NCBI GenBank assembly: GCA_963664465.2
Contig: CAXXSU010000001.1
Coordinates: 62,001-126,000, forward strand
DNA: 64,000 bases
Direction: 5' to 3'
DNA from: CAVOAK01 sp963664465
GTDB lineage: Bacteria > Pseudomonadota > Alphaproteobacteria > UBA8366 > CAVOAK01
This document shows, one piece after another, positions 51,025 through 60,511 of this stretch. A program made the position numbers and the translations under genes. Numbering within the stretch: position 1 is the first letter of the stretch; each line of letters starts with the position of its first letter. The notes under the pieces were generated by a model. It was not told the origin of the DNA and did not search any database. It saw only the letters and a list, made by a program, of their open reading frames with translations.

Positions 51025-52539
51025 TTGTCAGAAACTTTGCCTGACGGACGCAAAGCATATGGTGAGCTGGAGCGGATATTTCATCGCATGGCCATGCTCG
51101 GCGAGGCGATAGGGCTGCTCCATTGGGACATGTCGGTGATGATGCCGCCCGGAGGCGCCGCACCGCGGACGGAGCAATTGGCGACGCTAAAGGTACTTCG
51201 TCATGAGATGCTCACTGATCCAACGCTCGCGGAGCTCCTTGATCGTGCTGAGCAGGCGGCCGACACGTTTGGTATCTGGCAGCAAGCAAACCTACGCGAG
51301 ATGCGCCGCAGCCGGGTACATGCTTTGGCCGTACCGACTGATCTAGTAGCCGCCCATTCGCGCGCCTGCACCGAGTGCGAAACCGTTTGGCGCGGCGCGC
51401 GCGCGGATGCTGACTTTCAACGGCTTACTCCAACCTTAAAAGACGTTCTCACCCTGACGCGGCGGATCGGTGAAGCGAGAGCGGATGCGCTTGGCTGTTC
51501 GGTCTACGATGCGCTTCTCGATCGCTTTGAGCCTGGCGGTCGTACTGTCGATTTTGAGGAGATCTTTGCCGACTACGCCGCATTTCTGCCGGAGTTTCTG
51601 GAACAAGTCATGACCCGACAACGGACGCGGCCAAAACCCGTTGCACCCGACGGACCATTTGCGCTGGACGCTCAGCGCTCGCTGGTACGTCACATGGCGG
51701 AAGCAGTCGGCTTTGATTTCGCGACGGGAAGACTCGATGAAAGTTTGCATCCGTTTTCCGGTGGAATTCCGGAAGACATTCGCATCACCACCCGCTACGA
51801 GGAAGGTGACTTTACGAAAAGCCTGATGGCTGTACTTCATGAGGTCGGCCACGCAATGTACGAGCGCGGGAGGCCAAGCGAATGGCTTCGTCAACCGGTC
51901 GGGACGGCGCGTGGCATGGCGCTGCACGAAAGCCAGTCGCTGACGGTGGAGATGCAAGTCTGCCGGTCTCGAATATTCCTCAAGTGGGCAGCACCTATCA
52001 TGCGCGCGGCATTTGACGGCAAGGGCGATGCCTGGGAGCCGGAGAATCTCTTCCGGCTGTACACGCGTGTTGAGCCCGGTTTGATCAGGGTCGATGCCGA
52101 CGAGGTCACCTACCCGGCGCATATTATCCTTCGCTACCGCCTCGAACGCGCACTTATCGCGGACGAGCTTCGGCTTGCCGATCTGCCGCAGGCTTGGAGC
52201 GAGGGAATGCGTGATCTTCTCGGTCTGCGGCCACCCAACGATCGGCTGGGGTGCCTCCAGGATATCCACTGGCCGAGCGGCGCCTGGGGCTACTTTCCGA
52301 CTTATACGCTGGGCGCGTTGATGGCGGCACAATTCTACGATGCGGCCACAAAGGAGAACGTGGACATCGTCCCTGCCCTCGAGCAGGGAGACTTTTCACC
52401 GCTAATGGCATGGTTGCACACCCATGTTCACACCCAGGGCTCACGCTTCTCGACCAGCGAAATTGTCGAACAAGCGACTGGCCGGCCACTCGACCCTGAA
52501 GTGTTCAAGTCGCATCTGCGCAACCGCTACCTGAATTGA
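51025..52539 (+). CDS. carboxypeptidase M32
   Basis: This cytoplasmic zinc carboxypeptidase (thermostable Cp1/Taq family) removes C-terminal residues from peptides. The 504-residue protein has LHWDMSVMMPPGGAAPRTEQ, DAQRSLVRHMAEAVGFDFATG, and HEVGH at residue 272 (the HExxH zinc motif), followed by ALHESQSLTVE. It starts at a TTG (51025) with GGGGAG six bases upstream. Its place between SURF1 and thrC is not tied to oxidase function. Confidence 0.94.
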   Translation: MSETLPDGRKAYGELERIFHRMAMLGEAIGLLHWDMSVMMPPGGAAPRTEQLATLKVLRHEMLTDPTLAELLDRAEQAADTFGIWQQANLREMRRSRVHALAVPTDLVAAHSRACTECETVWRGARADADFQRLTPTLKDVLTLTRRIGEARADALGCSVYDALLDRFEPGGRTVDFEEIFADYAAFLPEFLEQVMTRQRTRPKPVAPDGPFALDAQRSLVRHMAEAVGFDFATGRLDESLHPFSGGIPEDIRITTRYEEGDFTKSLMAVLHEVGHAMYERGRPSEWLRQPVGTARGMALHESQSLTVEMQVCRSRIFLKWAAPIMRAAFDGKGDAWEPENLFRLYTRVEPGLIRVDADEVTYPAHIILRYRLERALIADELRLADLPQAWSEGMRDLLGLRPPNDRLGCLQDIHWPSGAWGYFPTYTLGALMAAQFYDAATKENVDIVPALEQGDFSPLMAWLHTHVHTQGSRFSTSEIVEQATGRPLDPEVFKSHLRNRYLN

Positions 52540-52656
52540 CGGACCGACGAGGCGTGAAAGACGTGGAGCGATGCCTGCTTGCCTGCGGCTATTGCGGCGA
52601 TTACCTTGCGCGACCCTCAATTGAATAGAGACCAGGACGGGTAGGGGGACTGAGCC

Positions 52657-54057
52657 GTGCACTACGTCAGCACCAGAGGCGCCGCGCCGCAGGCGAACTT
52701 CGATGAGGTTCTGTTGACCGGGCTTGCTTGCGACGGTGGTCTATTTGTGCCCGAGGACTGGCCTCGCTTCAGCGACGCCGACCTCCGCGCGCTGCGCGGA
52801 TTGGATTATTCTGCGCTTGCCTGTCGCGTAATGTCGCCGTTTCTCGGCGATGCGATACCATCATCGGCGTTTGAAGAAATCGTGCGCGACGCGTGCAACA
52901 CATTTGACCATCAGGCCGTTACACCACTGGTGCAGCTCGACAACGATCTTTGGCTGCTGGAGCTTTTCCACGGACCTACACTCGCCTTTAAGGATGTGGC
53001 CTTACAACTGCTCGGGCGACTGCTCCAGTATGTTCTCGATCGTAAGAATGAACGCGTGACGATCGTCGGTGCGACGTCGGGTGACACTGGATCGGCTGCA
53101 ATTGAGGCCTGCCGCGACCGTGACACTTTAGAAATTGTCATACTTCATCCTCGGGGCAGGATCTCGGAAGTTCAGCGTCGGCAGATGACAACCGTCACCT
53201 CCGCAAATGTGCACAATGTTGCGGTCGAAGGCACATTTGACGATTGCCAGGATTTGGTCAAAGCGATGTTCAACAATCGGCCGTTTCGCGAAGAGCAGCG
53301 CCTGGCCGCCGCAAATTCGATCAACTGGGCGCGCATTATGGCGCAAACGGTTTATTATTTTCACGCGGCGTTGGCTTTGGGAGCTCCTGATCGCGAGGTT
53401 GCCTTCTCCGTACCCACCGGCAATTTTGGCAATGTGTTTGCTGCCGATGTGGCGCGCAGGATGGGGCTTCCGATCAAGCGGCTCTATGTCGGGTCGAACC
53501 GAAACGATATCCTCACACGATTCCTAAAATCTGGAGAGATGGCGGCGACGCCCGTCGAACCAACATTGAGCCCTAGCATGGATATCCAGATATCCAGTAA
53601 TTTCGAGAGACTTCTGTTCGAGCTGCATGACCGCGACGGCGATGCGGTTGTCCGTGATATGAACGTATTTCGAGAGACGGGTAAATTTGCGATCGACGAA
53701 GCCCGCATGGCCAAGGCGCGATCGGTGTTTGATGGTGCGAGCTTGGACGATGCGGATACCATCGACGCGATTGCTTACTTTTATAGAAGCTCAGGGCAGT
53801 TGCTAGATCCGCATAGTGCAATCGGCGCAGCCATCGCCCGCGAAAAAAGAACCGATGCTGGTGTCCCGGTTATCGCGCTGGCGACCGCACATGCAGCCAA
53901 GTTTCCCGACGCAGTCGAACGGGCGACCGGTGTGAAACCGACGTTGCCGCCAAAGCTCGGCGATCTGCTCGAGCGGCCCGAACACTGCACAGTCCTGCCA
54001 AACGACCTAGACGCAGTTCAGACCTTCATTCGCGACTCGGTGTCGCTCGCAGCATGA
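52657..54057 (+). CDS. thrC: threonine synthase
   Basis: ThrC converts phosphohomoserine to threonine with PLP. The 466-residue protein has MHYVSTRGAAP, CDGGLFVPEDWP, LFHGPTLAFKDVALQLLG with the PLP-binding Lys112, and GATSGDTGSAAIEA. FSVPTGNFGNVFAA matches the type shared with yeast and proteobacteria. It starts at a GTG with GGGGGA upstream. The kinase supplying its substrate, thrB, is at 61.5 kb. Confidence 0.96.
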   Translation: MHYVSTRGAAPQANFDEVLLTGLACDGGLFVPEDWPRFSDADLRALRGLDYSALACRVMSPFLGDAIPSSAFEEIVRDACNTFDHQAVTPLVQLDNDLWLLELFHGPTLAFKDVALQLLGRLLQYVLDRKNERVTIVGATSGDTGSAAIEACRDRDTLEIVILHPRGRISEVQRRQMTTVTSANVHNVAVEGTFDDCQDLVKAMFNNRPFREEQRLAAANSINWARIMAQTVYYFHAALALGAPDREVAFSVPTGNFGNVFAADVARRMGLPIKRLYVGSNRNDILTRFLKSGEMAATPVEPTLSPSMDIQISSNFERLLFELHDRDGDAVVRDMNVFRETGKFAIDEARMAKARSVFDGASLDDADTIDAIAYFYRSSGQLLDPHSAIGAAIAREKRTDAGVPVIALATAHAAKFPDAVERATGVKPTLPPKLGDLLERPEHCTVLPNDLDAVQTFIRDSVSLAA

Positions 54058-55313
54058 CCGTGCAAGTAACCTCGCTCGACAACGGCTTGCGCGTCGTCAC
54101 GGATACGATGGCGGCGGTCGAAACGGCGACAGTCGGCGTCTGGGTCGCTAGCGGCACGCGCAACGAGCGCAAGGAGATCAATGGCGTTGCCCACCTGTTG
54201 GAACATATGGCGTTTAAGGGGACGCGCCGGCGCACGGCGCTGGCGATTGCCGAGGAGATCGAGTCCGTTGGGGGGTATCTCAATGCCTATACAAGCCGCG
54301 AACATACGGCCTATTACGCAAAGGTGTTGAAGGAGGACGTCGAGCTGGCCGTAGATGTGCTGGCCGATATCCTACAGCACTCCATATTTGATCCCGAGGA
54401 ACTGGCGCGAGAGCGGGCCGTCATCTTGCAGGAGATCGGCCAGTCGCAGGATACGCCCGACGATCTCGTGTTCGACTTTTTCCAGGCAACCGCGTTCCCC
54501 GATCAGCCGTTGGGTTGGCCGGTGCTGGGTAAGTCGGAAGTAGTTAGCGCTATGCCGCGGGAAGCGATCATGGACTATATGGAAAACACCTACAGCAGCG
54601 ACGGCATGGTGTTATGCGGGGCGGGTAAAATCGAGCATGACCAGATGGTCAGGCTGGCAAATAGCTTGTTTTCTTCGCTCTCCCGACAAGAGAATATTAC
54701 AACGGAGCCGGCGATCTACCATGGTGGCGATCACCGAGTGGAGCGCGATCTTGAGCAGATACATTTGGTGCTGGGATTTCCCGGTATTGCCTACCACGAT
54801 GAAAGCTATTTCACGGCCTCAGTGCTTTCGACACTGTTTGGCGGTGGCATGTCGTCGCGGCTTTTCCAGGAAATAAGGGAACGCCGTGGTCTTGCCTACT
54901 CGATTTTCTCCTATAACTCGTCCTATCGCGATTGCGGCGTAATGGGTATTTACGCGGGTACCGGAAAGGGTGACATCGAGGAGCTGCTGCCCGTGCTGTG
55001 CACGGAAATTCGCCAGCTTTCGGAGTCCCTGGCCGAACAGGAAGTCATGCGCGCACGAAATCAAATAAAGGCCTCGCTTTTGATGTCGCTTGAGTCAACC
55101 GGCGCCCGGGCGGAACAACTGGCCCAACAGATGTTGATATTTGGCCGCCCCTTACCGATCGAAGAATTGGTCGCGCGGGTCGAAGCGGTCAACGTGTCCG
55201 CGGTGTCGGCCTTGGCGGACCGTGTTTTCTCCGGTAGACCGACGCTGGCGACGATTGGTCCTATTGAGCGGCTTGAGCCCTATGATCAATTGGAATCGCG
55301 CCTGGCCTCCTAA
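54054..55313 (+). CDS. M16 family zinc peptidase, mitochondrial processing peptidase-like
   Basis: The 419-residue protein has the inverted zinc motif HLLEH (His47, Glu50, His51) in VAHLLEHMAFKGTRRRTAL. The downstream Glu lies in the ELAVDVLADILQHSIF-DPEELARE helix, and GGGMSSRLFQEIRERRGLAY is a second hallmark. Bacterial relatives are the forebears of the mitochondrial processing peptidase; substrates are mostly unknown. Its ATG overlaps the thrC stop by four bases. Confidence 0.93.
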   Translation: MTVQVTSLDNGLRVVTDTMAAVETATVGVWVASGTRNERKEINGVAHLLEHMAFKGTRRRTALAIAEEIESVGGYLNAYTSREHTAYYAKVLKEDVELAVDVLADILQHSIFDPEELARERAVILQEIGQSQDTPDDLVFDFFQATAFPDQPLGWPVLGKSEVVSAMPREAIMDYMENTYSSDGMVLCGAGKIEHDQMVRLANSLFSSLSRQENITTEPAIYHGGDHRVERDLEQIHLVLGFPGIAYHDESYFTASVLSTLFGGGMSSRLFQEIRERRGLAYSIFSYNSSYRDCGVMGIYAGTGKGDIEELLPVLCTEIRQLSESLAEQEVMRARNQIKASLLMSLESTGARAEQLAQQMLIFGRPLPIEELVARVEAVNVSAVSALADRVFSGRPTLATIGPIERLEPYDQLESRLAS

Positions 55314-55355
55314 CATGTCGGTGTCCACTGGCGAGCGAAGTCCCTAGGGTGTTCG

Positions 55356-55976
55356 ATGTTTGGACTCATCAGTACTAAAGCACACACCACGCGCCTTGTA
55401 GGCTCACGGGTTCATCTACGGCCGCCAGAACGTCGCGACCAAAAAAAGTGGACCGAACTGCGCGAGGCAAGTCGCGAATTTCTGGAGCCTTGGGAGCCGT
55501 CATGGCCACCCGACGCGACCTCGCGTTCAGCTTTCCGAAGGCGTCTTGCCCGCCTAATCGAGGATTGGAAGGATGAGCGGGCATGCTCTTTCTTTATTCT
55601 TGAGTGTGGTACCGATGCGTTGCTCGGAGGCATCACGGTCTCCAATGTGCGCCGCGGTGTCGCGCAAAGCGCCAGTCTCGGCTATTGGATCGGCCAGCCC
55701 TACGCCCGGCAAGGATTGATGTCCGAGGCCGTGCAACTAACCCTAAACTTCTGCTTTGAAACGCTGGGGCTGCACCGGATAGAAGCCGCTTGTCTGCCTG
55801 CGAACGAAGCCAGCTGCGCGCTGCTGCTGAAGAGCGGCTTCAAAGAGGAAGGGATGGCGCGGCAGTTTCTGCGCATTAATGGGCAGTGGCAGGATCACAT
55901 TACGTTTGCGATCCTACGTGCCGATGCACGACCAGGATTGACGGTGGTTCAGGAAGAAACGCAGCGCTACGCGTGA
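55356..55976 (+). CDS. GNAT acetyltransferase, RimJ-like
   Basis: The 206-residue protein has the GNAT pattern of the RimJ/RimL group: VHLRPPERRDQKKWTELRE at the start, ASLGYWIGQPYARQGLMSEA (acetyl-CoA loop), and GLHRIEAACLPANEASCALL followed by LLKSGFKEEGMAR. This group acetylates protein N-termini or small amines; the substrate here is unknown. It follows the M16 gene by 42 bp, an order seen in many alphaproteobacteria, and converges on yqgE with overlapping ends. Confidence 0.9.
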   Translation: MFGLISTKAHTTRLVGSRVHLRPPERRDQKKWTELREASREFLEPWEPSWPPDATSRSAFRRRLARLIEDWKDERACSFFILECGTDALLGGITVSNVRRGVAQSASLGYWIGQPYARQGLMSEAVQLTLNFCFETLGLHRIEAACLPANEASCALLLKSGFKEEGMARQFLRINGQWQDHITFAILRADARPGLTVVQEETQRYA

Positions 55977-56542
55977 CCAGCTTCGCCCGACAGCAAGATC
56001 GGGTCGATACCAAGTTTCGTTATCGCGCGCTGCCATTTTCCTTCGACGTCAATTCCGAATATGAGGGCATCGTCAGCTGAAACCTGTAGCCAGGCGTTCT
56101 GCGTAATTTCGTTGTCGAGCTGGCCTGGCCCCCAGCCGGCGTAGCCAAGAGCCAATAGCGAGCGGCGCGGTCCCTTGCCGTCGGCGATGTCCCGGAGAAT
56201 GTCGATGGTGGCCGTCAATCCGACGTTTTCGTCGACAATGATCGTACCGCTTTGCGTGTAGTCGACAGAGTGTAGAACAAAACCGCGCCCAGATTCGACG
56301 GGGCCGCCAAAATGGATACGTATTTCCTGGTCGAGTCCCGGCGTCTCGATTTCGAGCTGTTGCAGGAGTTGTGGGAAGGTTAGCTCGTTCACGAGCCGGT
56401 TCACCACCAAACCCATCGCTCCTTCGGGGCTGTGAACGCACATGTATATGACCGTCTGCGCGAATCGGGCATCGTGCATCGAGGGCATGGCTATAAGCAG
56501 CTGGCCGGTCAGATACCCTTCTGCTTCGTCGTCGTTCGACAT
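55967..56542 (-). CDS. YqgE/AlgH family protein
   Basis: The 191-residue protein shows the DUF179 pattern: GYLTGQLLIAMPSMHDARFA, EGAMGLVVNRLVN, HFGGPVESGRGFVLHS and LLALGYAGWGPGQLDNEI. Its function is unknown. The start at MSNDDEAEG (56542) fits the family; the frame is open further upstream without family features. Confidence 0.92.
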   Translation of the reverse strand: MSNDDEAEGYLTGQLLIAMPSMHDARFAQTVIYMCVHSPEGAMGLVVNRLVNELTFPQLLQQLEIETPGLDQEIRIHFGGPVESGRGFVLHSVDYTQSGTIIVDENVGLTATIDILRDIADGKGPRRSLLALGYAGWGPGQLDNEITQNAWLQVSADDALIFGIDVEGKWQRAITKLGIDPILLSGEAGHA

Positions 56543-56757
56543 CGTCGCTCTCTGGCGTCCTATTTCGTTACGGGTTGACTCTATGATAATGGCGCATCCC
56601 GCATTTTCAAACAGTGTGAAATCGCGGCGGGTGTTCCTCACGGAGCACAAAACGGGCGTCGAACGCTAGGTGTGGCAGGTCTCGGGGCACGCGCAGGGCC
56701 AAGACGCACGTATTTGTGACCGTGATATTTGCGTCATCGTCGCTATATTCCTTTCAC

Positions 56758-58938
56758 ATGTTTGCTAGATCATTCATTGGCCGCTCCGCGAAGACGCTGG
56801 GCGCATGCCTTATCGGCAGCGTCGCCGTTCTTCTGATTTTGACGGTCGAGCTCGCCGCGGCCGGGTCGGGCGCGTGGTATGACGGCGAATTTGCGAAGAC
56901 ACGTCTGATTTCTTCAGTTGCGGCGGTGGGCGATCGCGAGCAGCTTCGGCTCGGCCTGCAATTCCGTATACAGCCGGGTTGGAAAATTTACTGGCGCACG
57001 CCGGGCGATGCCGGATTTCCGCCCCAACCGACTTGGAACGGAGGCGAAAATCTGGCCGCGGTGAGCATGCGCTGGCCGGCGCCCCTCCGTTTCTCCATCT
57101 TTGGGCTGCAAACGCTCGGCTACGAAGACGATGTTGTCTTCCCGCTTGATGTGCGTCCTGAACGTCCGAGTCAGCCGATCGCAGTGCGCGCGAGTATCCC
57201 CTATCTCATTTGCAAGGAAGTCTGTGTTCCAGAGACGGCAATTGTTGCGCTCGACCTTCCTGCCGGGCCTGCGGAGCCGACAAATCAGGCAATTTCTATT
57301 GCACGCTTTGACGCGCGCGTGCCGGGCGATGGAACGCTTGCAGGTCTCTCAATACAGCGGGCCTCCTTGGAGTCCAGCGGTGACGAGATGACACTCACCG
57401 TAGAGGCACGGGCCTTGGCGCCGTTTGTTGCACCGGATCTTTACGTTGAAGGTCCTGAGCAGACGGGTTTCGGGGCACCTGTGTTTCAACTGCGTGACGG
57501 TGGCCGAAGTGCTCTTATCAAGGCGACGGCTAGTGGTATTGACGCTGCAGCGCTCACCACCACTGGCTTGGTTTTGACGCTGGTCGATGGTGTTCGGGCG
57601 ATGGAGCAAACCATACCGATCAGCTTAATCCAAAGCTTCAACATGAACGCTGGTGACGCCGTTCTGCAGACCGCCGTCGGTGCAACGGCGAGATCGTTCG
57701 CGGCGATTCTCCTGCTGGCCCTGCTCGGCGGTCTGATTCTCAATCTCATGCCCTGCGTGTTGCCAGTTCTCTCGCTCAAACTGCTGGGCGTGGTTCAGCA
57801 TGGCGGTGGCAAGCGATCGGCGGTCCGACTGAGCTTCCTGGCCTCATCGGCAGGTATTTTCACCTCGTTCATGGTTATTGCGGGCGCGTTGATTGCGTTA
57901 AAGGCCGGAGGGGCAGCGATCGGCTGGGGCATCCAGTTCCAGCAGCCGGTCTTCCTGGTCGCCATGGCCATTGTTGTTACGCTGTTTGCTTGCAATCTGT
58001 TTGGGCTATTCCAAATAAACCTGCCACAATCGATCACCAGGATTGCGCTGAGCGGGGACAGTCATTCGATTGGCGGGAATTTCCTCACCGGTGCTTTCGC
58101 CACTCTGCTCGCGACACCATGCTCCGCACCCTTTCTCGGCACTGCGGTTGGCTTCGCTCTGAGCCGTGGGACAACGGAGATTTTGGCTGTCTTTGCCGCT
58201 TTGGCAATTGGGCTTGCAGCGCCTTTCTTGTTGGTCGCTGCCTTTCCGGGGCTCGCGACGAGCTTGCCACGGCCCGGTCGCTGGATGGTATGGCTGCGCT
58301 ACGTCTTGGGTGTCGCATTGTCTGCCACTACGGTGTGGCTGCTATTTGTTCTGAAGCAACAAATTGGATTCGACGCGGCGGCTGCCATCGCGGCGATGAT
58401 GATGCTGATCGCAGCCGTATTTCTGACGCGCCGGCTCGAACTCTCGAGGTTGGGTCGGCATGCCGGCAAGGTTGTGGCCGCTCTGGCGATCGTAGCGCTT
58501 GTCCTGCCCGTCGTGCGAGACACGACTTCCGGTAATGCATCGGATCAATATGCTGCCGCAGTAACGCAGGGTCAGTGGCGTCCTTTCGATCGCAATGAAA
58601 TCGATCGGCTGGTCGCGTCCGGCAAATTGGTCTTTGTCGATGTGACTGCGAGCTGGTGCATTACGTGTCAGGTCAACAAGATGGCCGTAATCGAGAAGGG
58701 CGACGTCGCAAGATGGCTGTCGCAAGACAATGTCGTTGCCATGCGTGGTGACTGGTCGAGACCTGATCCGGTGATCTCCCAGTATTTGGCGAGTTATGGG
58801 CGATACGGAATTCCATTTAATGCGATCTATGGGGCGCAGGCTCCATCCGGCGTGGTGCTGCCTGAATTGCTGACACGTTCTGCGGTCCTCAATGCCGCGC
58901 GATTGGCTGGTGCAGATACCCGCCTCGTCACCAACTGA
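56758..58938 (+). CDS. protein-disulfide reductase DsbD/ScsB-like
   Basis: This membrane enzyme carries electrons from thioredoxin to periplasmic thiol proteins. The 726-residue protein has a signal peptide, a large N-terminal domain with IPYLICKEVCVPE (redox Cys pair), eight membrane helices with Cys in LNLMPCVLPVLSLKLLG and ATPCSAPFLGTAVGF, and a C-terminal thioredoxin domain with VTASWCITCQVNKMAV. The long N-terminal domain resembles the ScsB type more than classic DsbD. Start at MFARSFIGRS; a GTG at 56716 is in frame. Confidence 0.9.
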   Translation: MFARSFIGRSAKTLGACLIGSVAVLLILTVELAAAGSGAWYDGEFAKTRLISSVAAVGDREQLRLGLQFRIQPGWKIYWRTPGDAGFPPQPTWNGGENLAAVSMRWPAPLRFSIFGLQTLGYEDDVVFPLDVRPERPSQPIAVRASIPYLICKEVCVPETAIVALDLPAGPAEPTNQAISIARFDARVPGDGTLAGLSIQRASLESSGDEMTLTVEARALAPFVAPDLYVEGPEQTGFGAPVFQLRDGGRSALIKATASGIDAAALTTTGLVLTLVDGVRAMEQTIPISLIQSFNMNAGDAVLQTAVGATARSFAAILLLALLGGLILNLMPCVLPVLSLKLLGVVQHGGGKRSAVRLSFLASSAGIFTSFMVIAGALIALKAGGAAIGWGIQFQQPVFLVAMAIVVTLFACNLFGLFQINLPQSITRIALSGDSHSIGGNFLTGAFATLLATPCSAPFLGTAVGFALSRGTTEILAVFAALAIGLAAPFLLVAAFPGLATSLPRPGRWMVWLRYVLGVALSATTVWLLFVLKQQIGFDAAAAIAAMMMLIAAVFLTRRLELSRLGRHAGKVVAALAIVALVLPVVRDTTSGNASDQYAAAVTQGQWRPFDRNEIDRLVASGKLVFVDVTASWCITCQVNKMAVIEKGDVARWLSQDNVVAMRGDWSRPDPVISQYLASYGRYGIPFNAIYGAQAPSGVVLPELLTRSAVLNAARLAGADTRLVTN

Positions 58939-58987
58939 CTGTCGCCAGGTCGTTTTCCGCATACCTTGATCGCTGGTAGGTGCGGCG

Positions 58988-58995
58988 TTGTCGCG
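58988..58995 (+). repeat. left target-site duplication of the IS element
   Basis: TTGTCGCG lies directly left of the insertion sequence and is repeated exactly at its right edge. Confidence 0.9.
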
Positions 58996-60427
58996 GGGAA
59001 TGTCCCGCCTACTGTTGAAATTCGTTCAGCAGGCATTGCTGGTTGAGCAGGCTACGCAGCCTTGGCCTTCTGTTCAAGGTCGGGGTTGATGGAGTGACTT
59101 GCCTGGTGGGCCGCGAGGGCCGCCCGCAGGATCGGTAGTTGCTTGTGGGCTTTGAGCCTTCGGAAGCCCTTGGCGGCCTCCAGCATGGCGGCGCCGGTCC
59201 AGCGGAGCGCCATCTTGGCGTCCCGCCAGCGTTTGACGTTGCGGCAGACCTGCCGGATGGTCCCGTTCATGTTCTCGATGATGTTGGTGCAGGCGAGCGA
59301 ACGGCGCAGTTCGACCGGCAGGCCCAGGCGGGTAACGGTGAGGATCTCGTCGAGGCCCTCCAGGATGCTGGCGGCGACGCCGGGCGCGTCATGTTCCAGG
59401 CGCCGCGCCAAGTTCTTGATCAGCCGCTCGGCCTTGTCGGCGTCGTCCAGTTCCCACGCTTGGCGCAGCGCTTTGCGGACGCTGGCATGCAAGGGCTTGG
59501 CAAGGCGCTCGGTGATGTTGCGGGCCTTGTGGACCTGGCAACGCTGGATCGGCGTATGGCGGCCGAAGGTGTTGCGGATCGCCTTGGACAGCGCCTTGGC
59601 CCCGTCGATGATGAACAGGCGGCAGACCGCCGCCTCCAGACCACGCCCGACCAGGTTGTCGAGCAGCGCCTGCACCACGGCGGTATTCTCGGTCGCCCCC
59701 TCGATCACGCCGAGGGGATGCTTCTCGCCGTTGCCGTCGATGCCGACGGCGGCCAGCAGCATCAAGTCCTCATCGATGTGGATGCCGTCAATCTGGATGA
59801 TCAGCAGATCCAGATTGGACAGGTCGGCCGCCATCCATTGCTTCATGCGCTCCGCCGACAACGCCACGAACCGGCGCGATACCGCCGACTTGGACACCCC
59901 CGCTCCGTTCGGCGCGGGCACGTCGCCCTCCGGCAGGCGGACGGCGCGGCCGAACTTGCGCGTCGAGACGTTGATCAGCATCAGGTTGAGCGCCCACTTG
60001 CCCAGCAGGTCCTCCGACAACGCCGCCTCCCAACTCGGTAGGGTGACCTCGCCGCCGTCGCGGCGACGTACGCGGGGCCGCTCGAACTCGACCTTACCCC
60101 CATGGAAGCCGACCTTCCCCGTGGTCTTGCCCCAGCGGTGCCCATCCCTTCCGTCGGCGCGGTCGTAGCGGGCACCGCACACCTGGGTCGCATCCTCCTC
60201 CAGCATGCTGGCCAAGGTCGCGAGGCCGGTCGTCAGGCAGAAGCGCTCGAAGCTCGCGCCAACCTCTTGCCAGGCATCTTCGATGATTGCCGCCGGGACA
60301 ACAGCGGCCGATGTGGTAGATTTCTTCATGGCGTTGCTTTCCTTTCGTTGGATTCAACACCCCGAGCCTACCGGCTCAAGGCGAGCAACGCCTACCTCAC
60401 ATTTTCAACAGCGGTCGGGACATCCCC
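58996..60427 (-). mobile_element. IS256-family insertion sequence, complete, 1,432 bp
   Basis: The element is bounded by imperfect terminal inverted repeats. The left end reads GGGAATGTCCCG and continues CTGTTGAAA; the right end reads, on the other strand, GGGGATGTCCCG and again CTGTTGAAA, about 28 bp in all. It is flanked by an 8-bp direct repeat, TTGTCGCG, as expected for IS256. It carries one intact transposase gene. It landed between dsbD and the peroxiredoxin gene without breaking either. The exact duplication suggests a recent jump. Confidence 0.92.
59052..60329 (-). CDS. IS256-family transposase
   Basis: The 425-residue DDE transposase is intact. Catalytic region landmarks are LDLLIIQIDGIHIDEDLMLL (first Asp), RLFIIDGAKALSKAIRNTFG (second Asp), RCQVHKARNITERL, and TNIIENMNGTIRQVCRNVKRW with the last Glu, which is the IS256/mutator-family signature. 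Codon choice is more GC-rich than in the neighbouring genes, which suits a foreign element. Large open frames on the opposite strand are a by-product of that composition. Confidence 0.95.
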   Translation of the reverse strand: MKKSTTSAAVVPAAIIEDAWQEVGASFERFCLTTGLATLASMLEEDATQVCGARYDRADGRDGHRWGKTTGKVGFHGGKVEFERPRVRRRDGGEVTLPSWEAALSEDLLGKWALNLMLINVSTRKFGRAVRLPEGDVPAPNGAGVSKSAVSRRFVALSAERMKQWMAADLSNLDLLIIQIDGIHIDEDLMLLAAVGIDGNGEKHPLGVIEGATENTAVVQALLDNLVGRGLEAAVCRLFIIDGAKALSKAIRNTFGRHTPIQRCQVHKARNITERLAKPLHASVRKALRQAWELDDADKAERLIKNLARRLEHDAPGVAASILEGLDEILTVTRLGLPVELRRSLACTNIIENMNGTIRQVCRNVKRWRDAKMALRWTGAAMLEAAKGFRRLKAHKQLPILRAALAAHQASHSINPDLEQKAKAA

Positions 60428-60435
60428 TTGTCGCG
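60428..60435 (+). repeat. right target-site duplication of the IS element
   Basis: TTGTCGCG lies directly right of the insertion sequence, matching the left copy exactly. It is 32 bp before a TATACT (60467-60472) that may be the -10 of the peroxiredoxin promoter. Confidence 0.9.
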
Positions 60436-60511
60436 GCATTGTTCTATGGCACGCATGCTTCGCCTGTATACTAGGCGCATCAAAGATCCCAACAGGATTG
60501 TGGGGGGCGAT

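Noticed and set aside
59139..60168. Two long open frames (300 and 341 codons) on the plus strand inside the IS element
   Set aside because: They lie opposite the intact transposase and exist because of its GC-rich codons; the translations are Arg/Pro/Ala-rich and match no family.
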